Assembly (NCBI GenBank): GCA_003996215.1 | Contig: QJPP01001597.1 | Coordinates: 186,001-250,000, forward strand | Source: Jaltomata sinuosa | Taxonomy: Eukaryota > Streptophyta > Magnoliopsida > Solanales > Solanaceae | Direction: 5' to 3' | Length of the DNA: 64,000 bases | Shown: piece after piece, positions 37,301-48,817 of the stretch | Layout: every line of letters begins with the position of its first letter | Position numbering within the stretch: position 1 is the stretch's first letter | The notes under the pieces: generated by a model | What the model was told of the DNA's origin: nothing | The model's input: the letters and a program-made list of their open reading frames with translations, nothing else | Databases searched by the model: none | Made by a program: the position numbers and the translations under genes

Positions 37301-37760
37301 GTGGGACTCAACCAACCCAAGATTATGCAACCTCTCCTAACAACTGACTAATAACCCATCCTCCTCAAGTGCACCAGTGAACTTGGGAGGACCCAATCTC
37401 ACAAATCTATCAAATATCTTCTACTCCTCAACTGTCATCACTGGCCTAGATACAACCGATGGAGTAACAAGTCTGACTAGCGAAGCATCAATATGTAGGT
37501 CCAAATAAGTGGCAAGTTGTGCCCCAGGAGTTTGAAAACCCTAAATTGATACTCGCTCTGAAGGCTGAACACTATCTCAAGTTTGTAATCTATTAATAGT
37601 AACTAGTAGAGCTTCTTCTTAAGCCATACCCTTTAAGAAACTCAAAATCTAAACAATGGTATCTTGCAACACTAGGTGGCTACAAAACCTGATTGAACCT
37701 GAGCTGGTCCCACATCCTTGGGTTGATTAGCCTCGTCATCAAACTCATTAGATTAGTGGA
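37301..37760 (-). pseudogene. Gypsy gag fragment, minus strand
   Basis: The minus strand around 37,460-37,295 gives 'RFVRLGPPKFTGALEEDG' and 'ERLHNLGLVESH'. These are equivalent to 'RFIRLGPLRFLGAPREDT' in the plus-strand gag at about 40,640-40,700. It may belong to the same minus-strand gypsy as the pol at 31,278-33,181, with the part between removed; this is an inference from orientation only. Edges are approximate. Confidence 0.6.
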
Positions 37761-37946
37761 TTCTTAGTTATGCTTAGGGGAGGATTTTACTGTAGAGTAG
37801 TCTATTATCGTTTAGTTTATGCTTATTGATTCATTTTCTCATATTACTCCTTATATAATGAGATTGTGGGCCCAAGGCCATAGTTTTAGAATGGCTGGAC
37901 TCTAGCTTAGTATGACTTATTTGAAGGGTGGTTTTACCTTGCTTGG

Positions 37947-37950
<4 letters not shown>

Positions 37951-38001
<51 letters not shown>
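37951..38001. repeat. (TA)n microsatellite, left
   Basis: About 51 bases of alternating TA abut the left end of the hAT-like element. Confidence 0.95.
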
Positions 38002-38004
<3 letters not shown>

Positions 38005-38854
38005 TATTTTGGACGGCAAAAGGTGACACAAGGCGACAAGGCTCTGCCTCGCCATGCGGCGAGGCGCTCGCCTTTTTGAAGTGCGGCGTCAATTAATACC
38101 AAAAATTCAAAATATTTAATTGCACATATAAATAATCAAAATCTCAATAGCAATAATATATTAGCAAATATTTCAATTCAAAAATAAAAAATAGATAGTT
38201 CATAGTAGCAAATATTTTATTAGATTGAGACGCCATTGAAATTACTGTTAATGATCAACAATTACGATATTAATTACTAATTAGTATATTATATAACTAA
38301 ATTAGAGAAAAAAATAGAGGAAGAAAACAAGAGAAAAAAACAGAGGAAGAAAAGAAAAGTTAAAAAATAGAGGAAGAAGTGAAAAATCAGAGGAAGAATC
38401 AGAAGAAAGTAGAAAAAGAAATCAAAATATGAAGTAGAAGAAGAAAGTAGAAGAAGAAAGTAGAAGAAGAAATAGAAAAAGAAAAGAAAAAGAGTTACTT
38501 ACCTATGGAGAAGTCGGACTGTTGGAGACTCGCCGGAGCTGGTCGGCCGGAGTTGCAGTCGCCGCCGAAGTCTGAACTCTGAAGTTGTTGCGTTTGAGTT
38601 GCCCGTCGTCGCAGTCACAAGGTTTCAAGGAAAATATGAAAACAAGCCTAAAAATACCTTTTATCTCTTAAAAAACCCTAATTTTTTTAAAAAAATTAAA
38701 AGGCGTCGCCTTTTATCGCCGTTCCCTCACCTCGCCACATCGCCATGGCGTCACCTTTTCGATCTGCAGTCGCCACGGAGCCTGGAGGCGAGATGTAGTT
38801 GCCTCGCCTCGCCACGTCGCCAAGGCGATAAGGCGATCGCCTTTAATAACACTG
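38002..38854. mobile_element. hAT-like non-autonomous DNA transposon, 853 bp
   Basis: The ends are CAGTATT... on the left and ...AACACTG on the right, short inverted termini CAGTrTT. Both subterminal zones are packed with GGCG/CGCC words (38,025-38,085 and 38,700-38,845). Flanking octamers are ATATATAT and ATTTATAT, one mismatch, fitting the 8-base duplications of hAT elements, although AT-rich flanks make this weak. No transposase is present. The middle holds an AT-rich stretch, a purine-rich GAA-type tract (38,310-38,490) and a GC-rich segment at 38,510-38,630 with a consensus minus-strand splice donor at its edge. Confidence 0.7.
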
Positions 38855-38883
38855 ATTTATATATATGTGTGTGTGTATGTGTG

Positions 38884-38887
<4 letters not shown>

Positions 38888-38933
<46 letters not shown>
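38888..38933. repeat. (TA)n microsatellite, right
   Basis: About 46 bases of alternating TA, preceded by a TG-rich stretch (38,866-38,884), lie a little beyond the right end of the hAT-like element. Confidence 0.95.
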
Positions 38934-38935
<2 letters not shown>

Positions 38936-39936
38936 ATCATGGCATGACTTGGAGACAAATATTAGCTTTTTGGTTTTTAAAAAAGAGATTGTACCATTTT
39001 ACTATGGTTTTTAATTCACAAAAGGGATTGCATTGATTTATCACTAATTTTTGAGTTGAAAGAACTGTATCACTTTTTATACTTGGTCTAAGGGACATTT
39101 TCATGCCTTCTCTCCATTTACTTTTCTGTTGATGAGTTTGAGGTATGATTCTGGGGAGCCCGGGGGATAAATTTCAAGTTATTTACTTTATTGCATATGT
39201 TGATGAGCTCCAGCGACCCGAAGGATAGATTCTGAGTTTTATTTTTCTGCATTAGCGATATATTGCATTGTGTTATCCCATGCCATATGACATTCTTCCT
39301 GTGTATCTATACTATATGTACTTTTATTATTATCTTAACTTATTTTTTGATACATATGATGTTCCTAGGTTAGCTCTCGATTTATATTTCTTTTATGTCT
39401 TTTATATTATATATTGTCTTCTAAGCTCAGTTGGCCTACGATGCCTACTGAGTACCCTGTATTTTGATACTCATATAACACTTTTTCATCTTTTTCTAAT
39501 GCAGCATCCATTATGAGTCACCCCCATTGATCCTTTTCTCATTCATGAACTCTTGCTATTTGGATCGTGATGAACTATTATCTTCTGGAGATTTACTGCT
39601 TTACTACTTGGACTTACTATCTTTATTTTGTATTTTGATAAATGGTTGTATCTTTTTATAGCCTTATTTCTGTACTTTAGAGGCTCTTGTACCGGTGACA
39701 CCAGGTCAAGGGTTGGTTCCTTATGTATGTATTGTCTTCCCTTGTTTCCTTTTGGCCTATATTGTATATTGTGTACCGTTATGTATATATCTATACTTTT
39801 AATCCATTCAACTTATTATTCTACTTATGTATTATTTATTGTTAGGCTTTACTTTCAATATTTGTCTTGGATTTTGGCTTGCCTACTGGGGTTTATAGTA
39901 GGCGCCATCATAGTCTAATTTCGGGTCATGACAACA

Positions 39937-39947
39937 TGGTATCAGAG
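39937..39947 (+). promoter_or_regulatory. Primer-binding site of gypsy I
   Basis: TGGTATCAGAG starts three bases after the LTR end and fits initiator Met-tRNA priming. Confidence 0.8.
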
Positions 39948-40138
39948 TTTTAGGTTCATCGGTCTTTCCAGTACAAGATCAAGTGTCTAGTAGAGTATCG
40001 CATATTGATACAATGATATCCATATACTATCTGTGGGAGGATATAGGGAATACTTAGGAAATTTTATCTTTTTGATTCTTTTTCATGCGTTCCCGACTCT
40101 ATCAACTTCTAAACATCATTTGTTTCATTCTTCCTCAA

Positions 40139-41182
40139 ATGATTTGGACGAGATCATCAGCGGGAGAGGATGATGCTCCAGCGCCAATAGTTAAAGCCCT
40201 AGATTGGGGCTGAGGCAGAGGTAGACCTAGAGTCCAAGGCCACATGAACTGCGGCATTAGCTCCAGGCTAGGCTAGAACACAATCTCCAAAGCCAGAGCT
40301 AGAGGTTGAGGATATTTAGTATCAGCTGGAGGGTGTGGGTTCATCCAAGCCTCCAATAGGATTTGAAGCCACGATAGTTCCTCAAGATACATTGGATAGA
40401 ATCCTTGTCTTTTTAGAGGGTATGTCACAGCGGGGACTTTGCCTGGTACTCCTAATGATTCATAGGTTAGAGACGAGGTATAAACTTCAGCCTAAACAGT
40501 GTCACAAGGTGTTCAGTGTTCATAAGCACAGAATACTATTATGGCTCCCCATTTAGAGGAATTATCAGTTCCTGTTGTTGCTCAGCCTATCGCAGATAGG
40601 CCAGCTATGTCTTCTGTGGAGTAGAAGATCCTTTCTAGGTTTATTAGGTTGGGTCCTCTTAGGTTTTTAGGTGCTCCGAGGGAGGACACCCATGAGTTTC
40701 TAGTGAGTTTCTAGGAGCGGTTATAAAACCTCAGATTAGTAGAGTCACACGGGGTTGATTATACCATATTTTAGATAGAGGGGTCAGTTAAGCAGTGGTA
40801 GAGAGCTTATCTTGAGTACAGACTAGTCGGTCACCTTTGATGACTTGGTCTCAGTGCTCTGAGGCTTTCTTGGAGAAGTACGTATCTTGTAGCATGAGAG
40901 AGGTTGAGAGATGAGTTCATTGACCTTCAGCAGGGTTTTATGTCTATCTCAGAGTATGAGGCACAATTTCATGAGCTCGTTAGGCATGTTGCTATGATTA
41001 AGCTGACAGAGCACAAGTGGGTTTGACAATTTGTCAAAGGGTTAATTCTATCCCTCTATTTGGCTATAGAGCATCTAGTGGAATCAAGGGATACGTTCCT
41101 TACAATTGTCAACCATGCACAAGCTATTAAGGGTATATGTCATGAGGCCTATGGAGGCAGCGATAAGATTCCTCGTTGTCAG
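40139..41182 (+). pseudogene. Gypsy gag remnant I
   Basis: From the ATG at 40,139 the N-terminus is poorly preserved. The capsid core is clear: 'RFIRLGPLRFLGAPREDTHEFLVSF' (about 40,638-40,712), 'LVESHGVDYT' (about 40,738), 'RLRDEFIDLQQGFMSISEYEAQFHELVRH' (about 40,900-40,990) and 'FVKGLILSLYLAIEHLV' to 'HAQAI'. Stops occur throughout. It is cut by a TGTAACACCC-type LTR end at 41,183, so protease and pol are absent. Confidence 0.85.
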
Positions 41183-42307
41183 TGTAACACCCTGCATTTG
41201 TTTAAAATTAGCAGATTATTATGATCCTAACAAGTTAAGGAAGTTTTGTGAGGGTTACAGGTGAAGCTAATCGAAGATGTTATAAACCGTACAATAGGGG
41301 TAAGAGTATGAGTATTGAATATGATAAGGAAGGGTATTTTATGAGGTATTCAAATCATAAAATGGTTGTATTTTATATTTTGAAGTCAAGCAAGTTGTAA
41401 AACAAAAATAGGCAAAAATTATGGCAAGTTACTTTCATAAGTTCTCTAAATTTTGGGTCAAATGTTATGGAGATTTTCTCTTAATCTATATGGATTTATG
41501 GGGTGATCCACAAATCAAATTGAATTTCTTTGACTCTACTTTCCAATGCATCAAAACATTTGACAATACTACTTTTGAGTAGAGAAATATTCATATTTTC
41601 ACGAGACTGCGCAAGCAGGCAACTTGAGGTAGGCCCCTAAGTTGGTGGAAATTTCAAGCTGATAAATACAATATTTTCAAGTTATTTTAACTCATTATTT
41701 TTGCCCAATTAAGAAGAAAAACATTCCTAAATACTCTCTAAGGGTTCCCTGCTATCCAATCAAAAATTGACAAGATATCAATGTGATTTCACCCTCGAAA
41801 AGTTTGTAGACATTGTGTTACTTCTTTTTTTCTCTTTGATTGTGATTTGAAGGATTCGTCAAGGTGAATGAGTCTTGTTTTTAGATGGTGTTTCTGCTGT
41901 TGGGAGGTAATAATTATCACCCTCCATTTTGTTGAGTGAATCCATATAATAGCTAAGCTATGTAAGCAAGAACACACGAATAGACGATCGAAAAATTGTA
42001 TTTGGATTGTTATATGATGTTGGGCTGTTTTGATGTATTTTTCTGATGTTGTTGTTGCTGGAATTTTGAGGAATGATCTATATGTGTATGGTTGTTGTTG
42101 ATATGCATACGGGAGAGAGTAAGAAGTATAAATAAGTGTTGAATTGTAAGATAAATTAGTGTAACATTAGTTCTATTGTTGTATTTTAATTTTTAAACGG
42201 ATTTTTCTTGATTCAAGCTCTCGTGTTTGAGGAAATTGTTTGTTATTTGAGGAGACAAGTTAAAATACTATAAATTCTATCAAGTTTAAGTTAAGGTTCT
42301 ACCCTTT
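41183..42307 (+). repeat. Unclassified LTR fragment J
   Basis: It starts TGTAACACCC within the gag of element I and is cut at 42,307 by a Tat/Ogre-like LTR start. It is AT-rich, with no coding content, no primer site and no matching partner in the window. The LTR call rests on the terminal motif and the way it interrupts gag. Confidence 0.5.
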
Positions 42308-43667
42308 TGTCACACCCTTTTTTCGACGGAGGAGAATAAAAGGGTTTTTCTAATTGAAGTGACGGTATTGAATATGAATTATTTTATTTGTTTGTTCAGA
42401 GTCGCCACTTGGAATTGAGTTTTATTGGTGTTCCAAGTCACCTTTTTGAATACCTAATCAAAAGAAAATGACTCTTTATTTTGGTATGCAAAAATAAAAG
42501 ACCGGGTAAGGAATTATGTTGACCAAGGGGAAGGTATGAGGCACCCCTCGAGTCCCGTGGTTCTAGCACGGTCGCTTTTATCGACTTATACTTAGCTTTA
42601 AATTATCTTTTGGATAAATTGTGTTACAAGCCATGGTTCACTCGTCTTTTTAATTACTGAACTTTTATTGGTCCTAACTTAGATGCGTAACCACGTTCTT
42701 GGTCTAAATTAATGAACATTAATTATTAATGATTTGGCCAAGGTGTGTAACCGCATCCTTAAAATTTTACTTTTACCATTTGATCAATTATTTATTTATT
42801 TATAAAAAGCATCTCAAGAAAAAGGTATGTAACGCCATCCTTAATCGAAATGAGATTTTATTATTATAATTATGTATCGTTCCTAAAGCTCGTCTAGCCT
42901 TAGAGGTATTTGTTTGTCTCTTGTAAACTCGAGACCATTTGTTTTTCCTTTTCAAACTTTTTATCCTCTCTCTTTTTCGCGATGAGTTTTAGATTAATTC
43001 GCAACTCATATCTCTCCCTCACAATTGATTTTTCTCTCTTTCTTTTATTAATTATAATGGGTCTGGAATAAATTCGTAACCCTTATTGCTCATTCTCACA
43101 TTAGTTTCACATTAGATCGACTAGGCCTTAAACAACGATTTAGGCTTAAGAAAAATATTTTTTTAAGAACAAAAGAATTAATCCGACACTTATTAATAAG
43201 ATACTAATACTTCATATATAGTGGATTGCACATGAATTTCTAAAAGAATGTACAGGAAGCTTGTCATCATATAATATCAAAAGAGAAGAAAACAAAAACT
43301 TTCACATTCCCCACAAATAAACTAGAAATGGTGATTTTCAAAGTCCTATGCTTCAACATATATTTGAATTAGTTTTAAACCTTGATTAAGCCAATTATAA
43401 ATGATGAACATTTACAGTAAGTATACAAGAATCCCTCTCAAGAAAGCTCACGTGATTGACCTGCAACTCTATCCCATATTTCATCTATTATATTGATCCT
43501 ATTCGAACCTATATCACATTTCCATTCCACTGTTGAGCACTCAAATATATATTTCATATCTAAGGCAAACATGTTTTTAACAAACAACCAAACTACTGAA
43601 ACGTAATATGGCTCACTGAAGCGGCTAAACTGATTAAGTGCGAATATAAAAAGATAACCATAGATAC
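42308..43667 (+). repeat. Tat/Ogre-like LTR, left part
   Basis: It begins TGTCACACCC. It then has the 'agtcgccacttggaatt', 'ttccaagtcacctttt', 'ccgggtaaggaatt' and 'gtggttctagcacggtcgc' order that I recognise from Solanaceae Ogre/Tat LTRs. Repeated 'aggtgtgtaacc' phrases follow. The copia array splits it at 43,667, and the last five bases GATAC are one copy of the target duplication. Confidence 0.75.
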
Positions 43668-44460
43668 TGTTGGTGTATGGGCATTTTAATATTAAATACA
43701 TTATATTAAAGTGCATCATATATATTTGTGAGTTACATTTGTACTATTTACTTTGGTGGAAATTGATGTCTCATTACTCACATTAGTTGGTGGAAGAAAT
43801 GAGGTCATTATCTTTTTGTGTTAGTGGGTATAAATTGACAAGAATGTGGTCAATTATTCTTGGTGTAACTCTTGTAACCATCAACTCTTTACTACCGACA
43901 TTCTACCTCTTTATGTCTTGTAACTCTTGTAACATCCAAGTTATAATCCTCCAATAACTCATCCACTTTACTAACCCACATTCATCCTATTGATGACAAG
44001 AAAGATTTTCTCACCTATAAATAGTGATAGTCTTACATTGTGTTGGAGAGATAGAAAGTGAGATAAGATGAAATATGATAAGTGTGAAAAATATTATAAT
44101 ATGTAGTAGTGAAAGAGAGAGTTGGGACAAAGAAAATATTCTAAGTCTTCAACTATATTCACTACTCAAAAGAGAGTACTTATATGTTGAAGAAAGGTGT
44201 TCTTTTGGTGGAGCTTTGAACTCTTCAACTAATCCGGAGTTGCTTAAGTTACACAACGTTGTTGGGCTGTTGTATCCTGGAGGGGACAAGTCAAGAGTAT
44301 ACTACTTGATCGGTGTAGATTATGCCGCAGTGGGCTTGAATCTCCATAAAGAGAGCGAGATATCCGCGCCTCAGCCATGAAGATATTTTCTTCAATTTTG
44401 TTCATTTTATTTTTTTAACTGTAATTTAATTATTGTAATTTGTGGTATATTACACCAGCA
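43668..44460 (+). repeat. Copia LTR1, 793 bp
   Basis: TGTTGGTGTA...TACACCAGCA, with TATAAATAG at 44,016-44,024. A 14-base direct repeat GTAACTCTTGTAAC sits upstream at 43,865 and 43,920. Confidence 0.9.
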
Positions 44461-46240
44461 ATTTTAAGGAGATTCATGTTTTGCTACAGTTTGAAAAAAT
44501 ATGGATATCAAAATGGGAATCTCAACATCACCCGCTTCAACATCGCTAGATCTCTTCAAGAGATGAAGAGAAGAGATAGGCAAGCAAAATATTTTCTACT
44601 TGCTCAACTCAAGTGGAGAAAAGGTAAAAAAAAGTGTTTACTTGCTATGGAGAAAAGGTAAAAAAAAAAGTTTTTTACCTAATATTTTTCATTAATAAGT
44701 AATACTACTTTTCATGAATATTTATTTTCATTATATTCTTGAAATAGTGGAGGTTGACGAAATGAAAAAAATTCATCATGAAAAATGTGATTTTTGCATC
44801 TTTGAGAATGCTTTAAAAAGAGTATTAAAAGTGTATATATTACTCTTGAAATAATCACATGTTATTATTTGCATATGATTTGATGTATTGGCTCTAACAT
44901 GAGTGTTATAAAAAAATATATAAAAACATGTTGAGTAGCTATTTAGACATGCAATATTTAGGTGAGATAAATTTTATTCTAGCAATGAAAAGTGTCATAA
45001 AACATGTGATGGAATATTTCTTGACAAATCACATTATGATGAAGAAAAAAAAATTGTGAAATACAATTTTGTTGATTGTATGAGCCTTGCAACTCCTTTT
45101 GATTTAAATATGTGAAAGTGGTATGACAAATAAAAAAAAAGAGTTTGCTAGCCTATAAAAGAAAATATGATATATGTGACTACTTGCACTTGGCTGCAGT
45201 AAAAGTACTTAGCAGGTACAAGCAAATTATGTATACTTACTTGGTATAAAAATTTGTGGGTTGTTATAAAAAAAACATTATCCTGCTATATAAAAAAATT
45301 GGTGCTATTTGTTGAAAATAAAAAATTACTATGGTGACTCTATTATAGAGGTTGAACTAATTATTTTAGCTTCAACTAGTGAAAAAGTGAATTGTCTAGA
45401 GATTTATTACATAAATCAATCACTTTATTTTGAGAAATTAATTTCTCTATTTTTGAGTCATGTGATAGCAACAAAATTTATTGGTGAGTGTAAGCCATTA
45501 TTATAATGGTAAATTCAGACCATAAAGAGAAAACACAATATTGTAAAATCATATTGATCAGTGGTATACCATAATATTAATTATGTTAAATATTATGATA
45601 ATTTTGCAGATTTAGGCCTTAACAAGAAAAGGGTCTGAAATACATCAAGGGGAGTGGATTGAAGCTCAAAGGTTTCTAAGTCATTTATTAGGAAACCCAA
45701 CCTGGGGACTAGAGATCATATAACCAGTTTCAATGAGAAAAACGAATCATATGATGACTTATTGTGAAATGCACTATTATTTTATCCCTCCCTATGATGT
45801 AAGTGCATTTTTCTGTAATGATGTGTGGAGGTTGAGTTTTAAAAACTCTTAATGAAAATTTATATCTCGTATGAGTGGGGTGTTAAATATACAGAAACAC
45901 TCTTGACAGATTTCACCTATGTAAGTGTGAAAATAGGCCGCTTCCTATGAGAATTGAGCTTATTCTCAAAAAATACTTATGAAAACTGGGATAGCACAAG
46001 GCCGTAATTTGCTGGCTACTAAAGCCTATGTCAACACCTTGATTTTTGTGTGTAAGCAGTAAACTTTATTTCCTTTTAGCAGTCATAGTTCAAGTCTGAG
46101 ACCACTACTGACTTTGGAGTAAAAATTACTGTTTTACTAAGTGAAGGTTCAATGCAGAGCAAACCTTTATTATGCAGAATAGGCTGTCTTCAACTAAATT
46201 ATTTAATTCTCTCTTATCTAATACAAAAATGAGTGGGGAT
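44461..46240 (+). pseudogene. Copia internal region 1: RT end and RNase H remnant
   Basis: No primer site is recognisable at the left edge. From about 44,750 the sequence aligns by eye with the end of copia RT and RNase H. There is a YVDD-region remnant near 44,870, 'YLDMQYLGEINFIL' near 44,940-44,980 and, in a shifted frame, 'DGIFLDKSHYDEEK' near 45,008-45,050 followed by 'NFVDCMSLATPFDLN'. The C-terminal RNase H includes a '(I)VKYYDNFADLGLNKKRV' segment at about 45,590-45,640. Stops and shifts are frequent. A purine-rich GAGTGGGGA lies just before LTR2. Confidence 0.8.
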
Positions 46241-47032
46241 TGTTGGTGTATGAGCATTTTAATATTAAATATGTTATATTAAAGTGCATCATATCTATTT
46301 GTGAGTTACATTTGTACTATTTACTTTGATGGAAATTGATGTCTCATTACTCACATTAGTTGGTGGAAGAAATGAGGTCATTATCTTTTTGTGTTAGTGG
46401 ATATAAATTGACAAAAATGTGGTCAATTATTCTTGGTGTAACTCTTGTAACCACCAACTCTTTACTACCCACATTCTACCTCTTTATGTCTTGTAACTCT
46501 TGTAACATCCAAGTTATAATCCTCCCATAACTCATCCACTTTACTACCCCACATTCATCCTATTGATGACAAGAAAGATTTCCTCACCTATAAATAGTGA
46601 TAGTCTTACATTGTGTTGGAGAGATAGAAAGTGAGATAAGATGAAATATGATAAGTGTGAAAAATATTATAATATGTAGTAGTGAAAGAGAGTTAAGACA
46701 AAGAAAATATTCTAAGTCTTCAACTATATTCACTACTCAAAAGAGAGTATTTATATGTTGAAGAAAGGTGTTCTTTTTATGGAGCTTTAAACTCTTCAAC
46801 TAATCCGGAGTTGCTTGAGTTACACAACGTTGTTGGGCTGTTGTATCCTGGAGCGGACAAGTCAAGAGTGATACTACTGGATCGGTGTAGATTATGCCGC
46901 AGTGGGCTTGAATCTCCTTAAAGAGAGCGATATATCCGCGCCTCAGCCATTAAGATATTTTATTCAATTTTGTTCATTTTATTTTTTCAACTGTAATTTA
47001 ATTATTGTAATTTGTGGTATATTACACCAGCA
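46241..47032 (+). repeat. Copia LTR2 (middle, chimeric), 792 bp
   Basis: Up to 46,547 its informative bases match LTR3 against LTR1: GAGC, ATATGTTA, ATCTATTTG, GATGG, CAAAAATG, ACCACC, CCCACA, CTCCCAT and TACCCC. From 46,633 onward they match LTR1 against LTR3: GTGAG, GAAAGAG, TATATG, GGTGTTC, TTGCTT, GGGCTG, GACAAG, GATCGGTGTAGAT, CGCCTC and terminal AGCA. TATAAATAG is at 46,589-46,597, inside the switch interval. A few sites are private to one copy. Confidence 0.9.
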
Positions 47033-48817
47033 ATTTTAAGGAGATTCATGTTTTGTTACAGTTTGAAAAAATGTGGATATCAAGATGGGAATCTCAACAT
47101 CACCCGCTTTAACATCGCTAGATCTCTTCAAGAGATGAAGAGAAGAGATAGGCAAGCAAAATATTTTCTACTTGCTCAACTCAAGCGGAGAAAAGGTAAA
47201 AAAAAGTGTTTACTTGCTATGGACAAAAGGTAAAAAAAAATAAAGCTTTTTACCTAATATTTTTCATGAATAAGTAATACTACTTTTCATGAATATTTAT
47301 TTTCATTAAATTCTTGAAATAGTGGGGGTTGACGAAATGAAAAAAATTCATCATGAAAAATGTGATTTTTGCATCTTTGAGAATGCTTTAAAAAGAGTAT
47401 TAAAAGTGTATATATTACTCTTTAAATAATCACATGTTATTATTTGCATATGATTTGATGTATTGGCTCTAACATGAGTGTTATAATAAAATATATAAAA
47501 ACATGTTGAGTAGCTATTTTGACATGCAATATTTAGGTGAGATAAATTTTATTCTAGGAATGAAAAGTGTCATAAAACATGTGATGGAATATTTCTTAAC
47601 AAATCACATTATGATGAAGAAAAAAAAATTGTGAAATACAATTCTGTTGATTGTATGATCCTTGCAACTCCTTTTGATTTAAATATGTGAAAGTGGTGTG
47701 ACAAATTAAAAAAAAAAAAGTGTTTGCTAGCCTATAAAAGAAAATATGATATATGTGACTACTTGCACTTGGCTGCAGTAAAAGTACTTAGTAGGAACAA
47801 GCAAATTATGTATACTTACGGGGTATAAAAATTTGTGAGTTGTTATATAAAAAATTTATCCTGCTATATAAAAAATTTGGTGCTATTTGTTGAAAATAAA
47901 AAATTACTATGGTGACTCTATTATAGAGGTTGAACTAATTATTTTAGCTTCAACTAGTGAAAAAGTGAATTGTCTAGAGATTTATTATATAAATCAATCA
48001 CTTTATTTTGAGAAATTAATTTCTCTATTTTTGAGTCATGTGATAGCAACAAAATTTATTGGTGAGTGTAAGTCATTATTATAATGATAAATTCAGACCA
48101 TAAAGAGAAAACACAATATTGTAAGATCATATTGATCAGTGGTATACCATAATATTAATTGTGTTAAATATTATGATAATTTTGCAGATTTAGGCCTTAA
48201 CAAGAAAAGAGTCTGAAGCATATCAAAGGGAATAGATTGAAGCTCAAAAGTTTCTAAGTCATATATGAGGAAACCCAACCTGGGACTAGAGATCCTATAA
48301 CCAGGTTCAATGGGAAAAACGAATCATGTGATGACTTATTGTGAAATGCACTATTATTTTATCCCTCCGTATGATGTAAGTGCATTTTTCTGTAATGATG
48401 TGTGGAGGTTGAGTTTTAAAACTCTTAATGAAAATTTATATCTCGTACGAGTGGGGTGTTAAAATTACAGAAACACTCTTGACAGATTTCACTTATGTAA
48501 GTGTGAAAGTAGGCCGCTTCCTATGAGAATTGAGCTTATTCTAAAAAAATACTTATGAAAACTGGGATAGCACAAGGCCGTAATGTGCTGGCTATTAAAG
48601 CTTATGTCAACACCTTGATTATTGTGTGTTAGCAGTAAACTTTATTTCCCTTTAGCAGTCATAGTTCAAGTCTGAGACCACTACTGACTTTGGATTAAAG
48701 ATTACTGTTTTACTAAGTGAAGGTTCAATATAGAGCACACCTTTATTATGCATAATAGGCTGTCTTCAACTAAATTATTTAATTCTCTCTTATCTAATAC
48801 TAAAATGAGTGGGGGAT
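47033..48817 (+). pseudogene. Copia internal region 2: RT end and RNase H remnant
   Basis: It is nearly identical to internal region 1, including the same internal deletion, the same 73-codon open frame at the left edge (47,012-47,233, beginning in LTR2) and the same decayed RT/RNase H blocks (about 47,320-48,345). Differences are scattered substitutions and homopolymer length changes. The purine tract before LTR3 reads GAGTGGGGGA. Confidence 0.8.

Larger units (their letters stand above)
37761..39933 (+). repeat. Gypsy LTR I, plus strand, with nested transposon
   Basis: It ends GGGTCATGACA at 39,933, followed by a primer site. The final 60 bases ('gcctactgggg...taggcgccatcatag') resemble the LTR at 51,149-51,220 in reverse complement. 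The left boundary is not resolved, because no clear TGT terminus is seen, and the start given is the end of recognisable gag sequence. A hAT-like element and two TA arrays sit inside. Confidence 0.6.

Noticed and set aside
37831..38055. A minus-strand open frame with a Tyr-Ile repeat
   Set aside because: It is a translation of the TA array, not a protein repeat.
38599..39036. A 145-codon open frame on the plus strand
   Set aside because: It runs out of the hAT-like element through the TA microsatellite, where it encodes alternating Tyr-Ile. It is an accident of low complexity.
44440..44661. A 73-codon open frame repeated at 47,012-47,233
   Set aside because: It begins inside an LTR, covers the deletion joint and resembles no domain I know. 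It is repeated only because the whole unit is duplicated.
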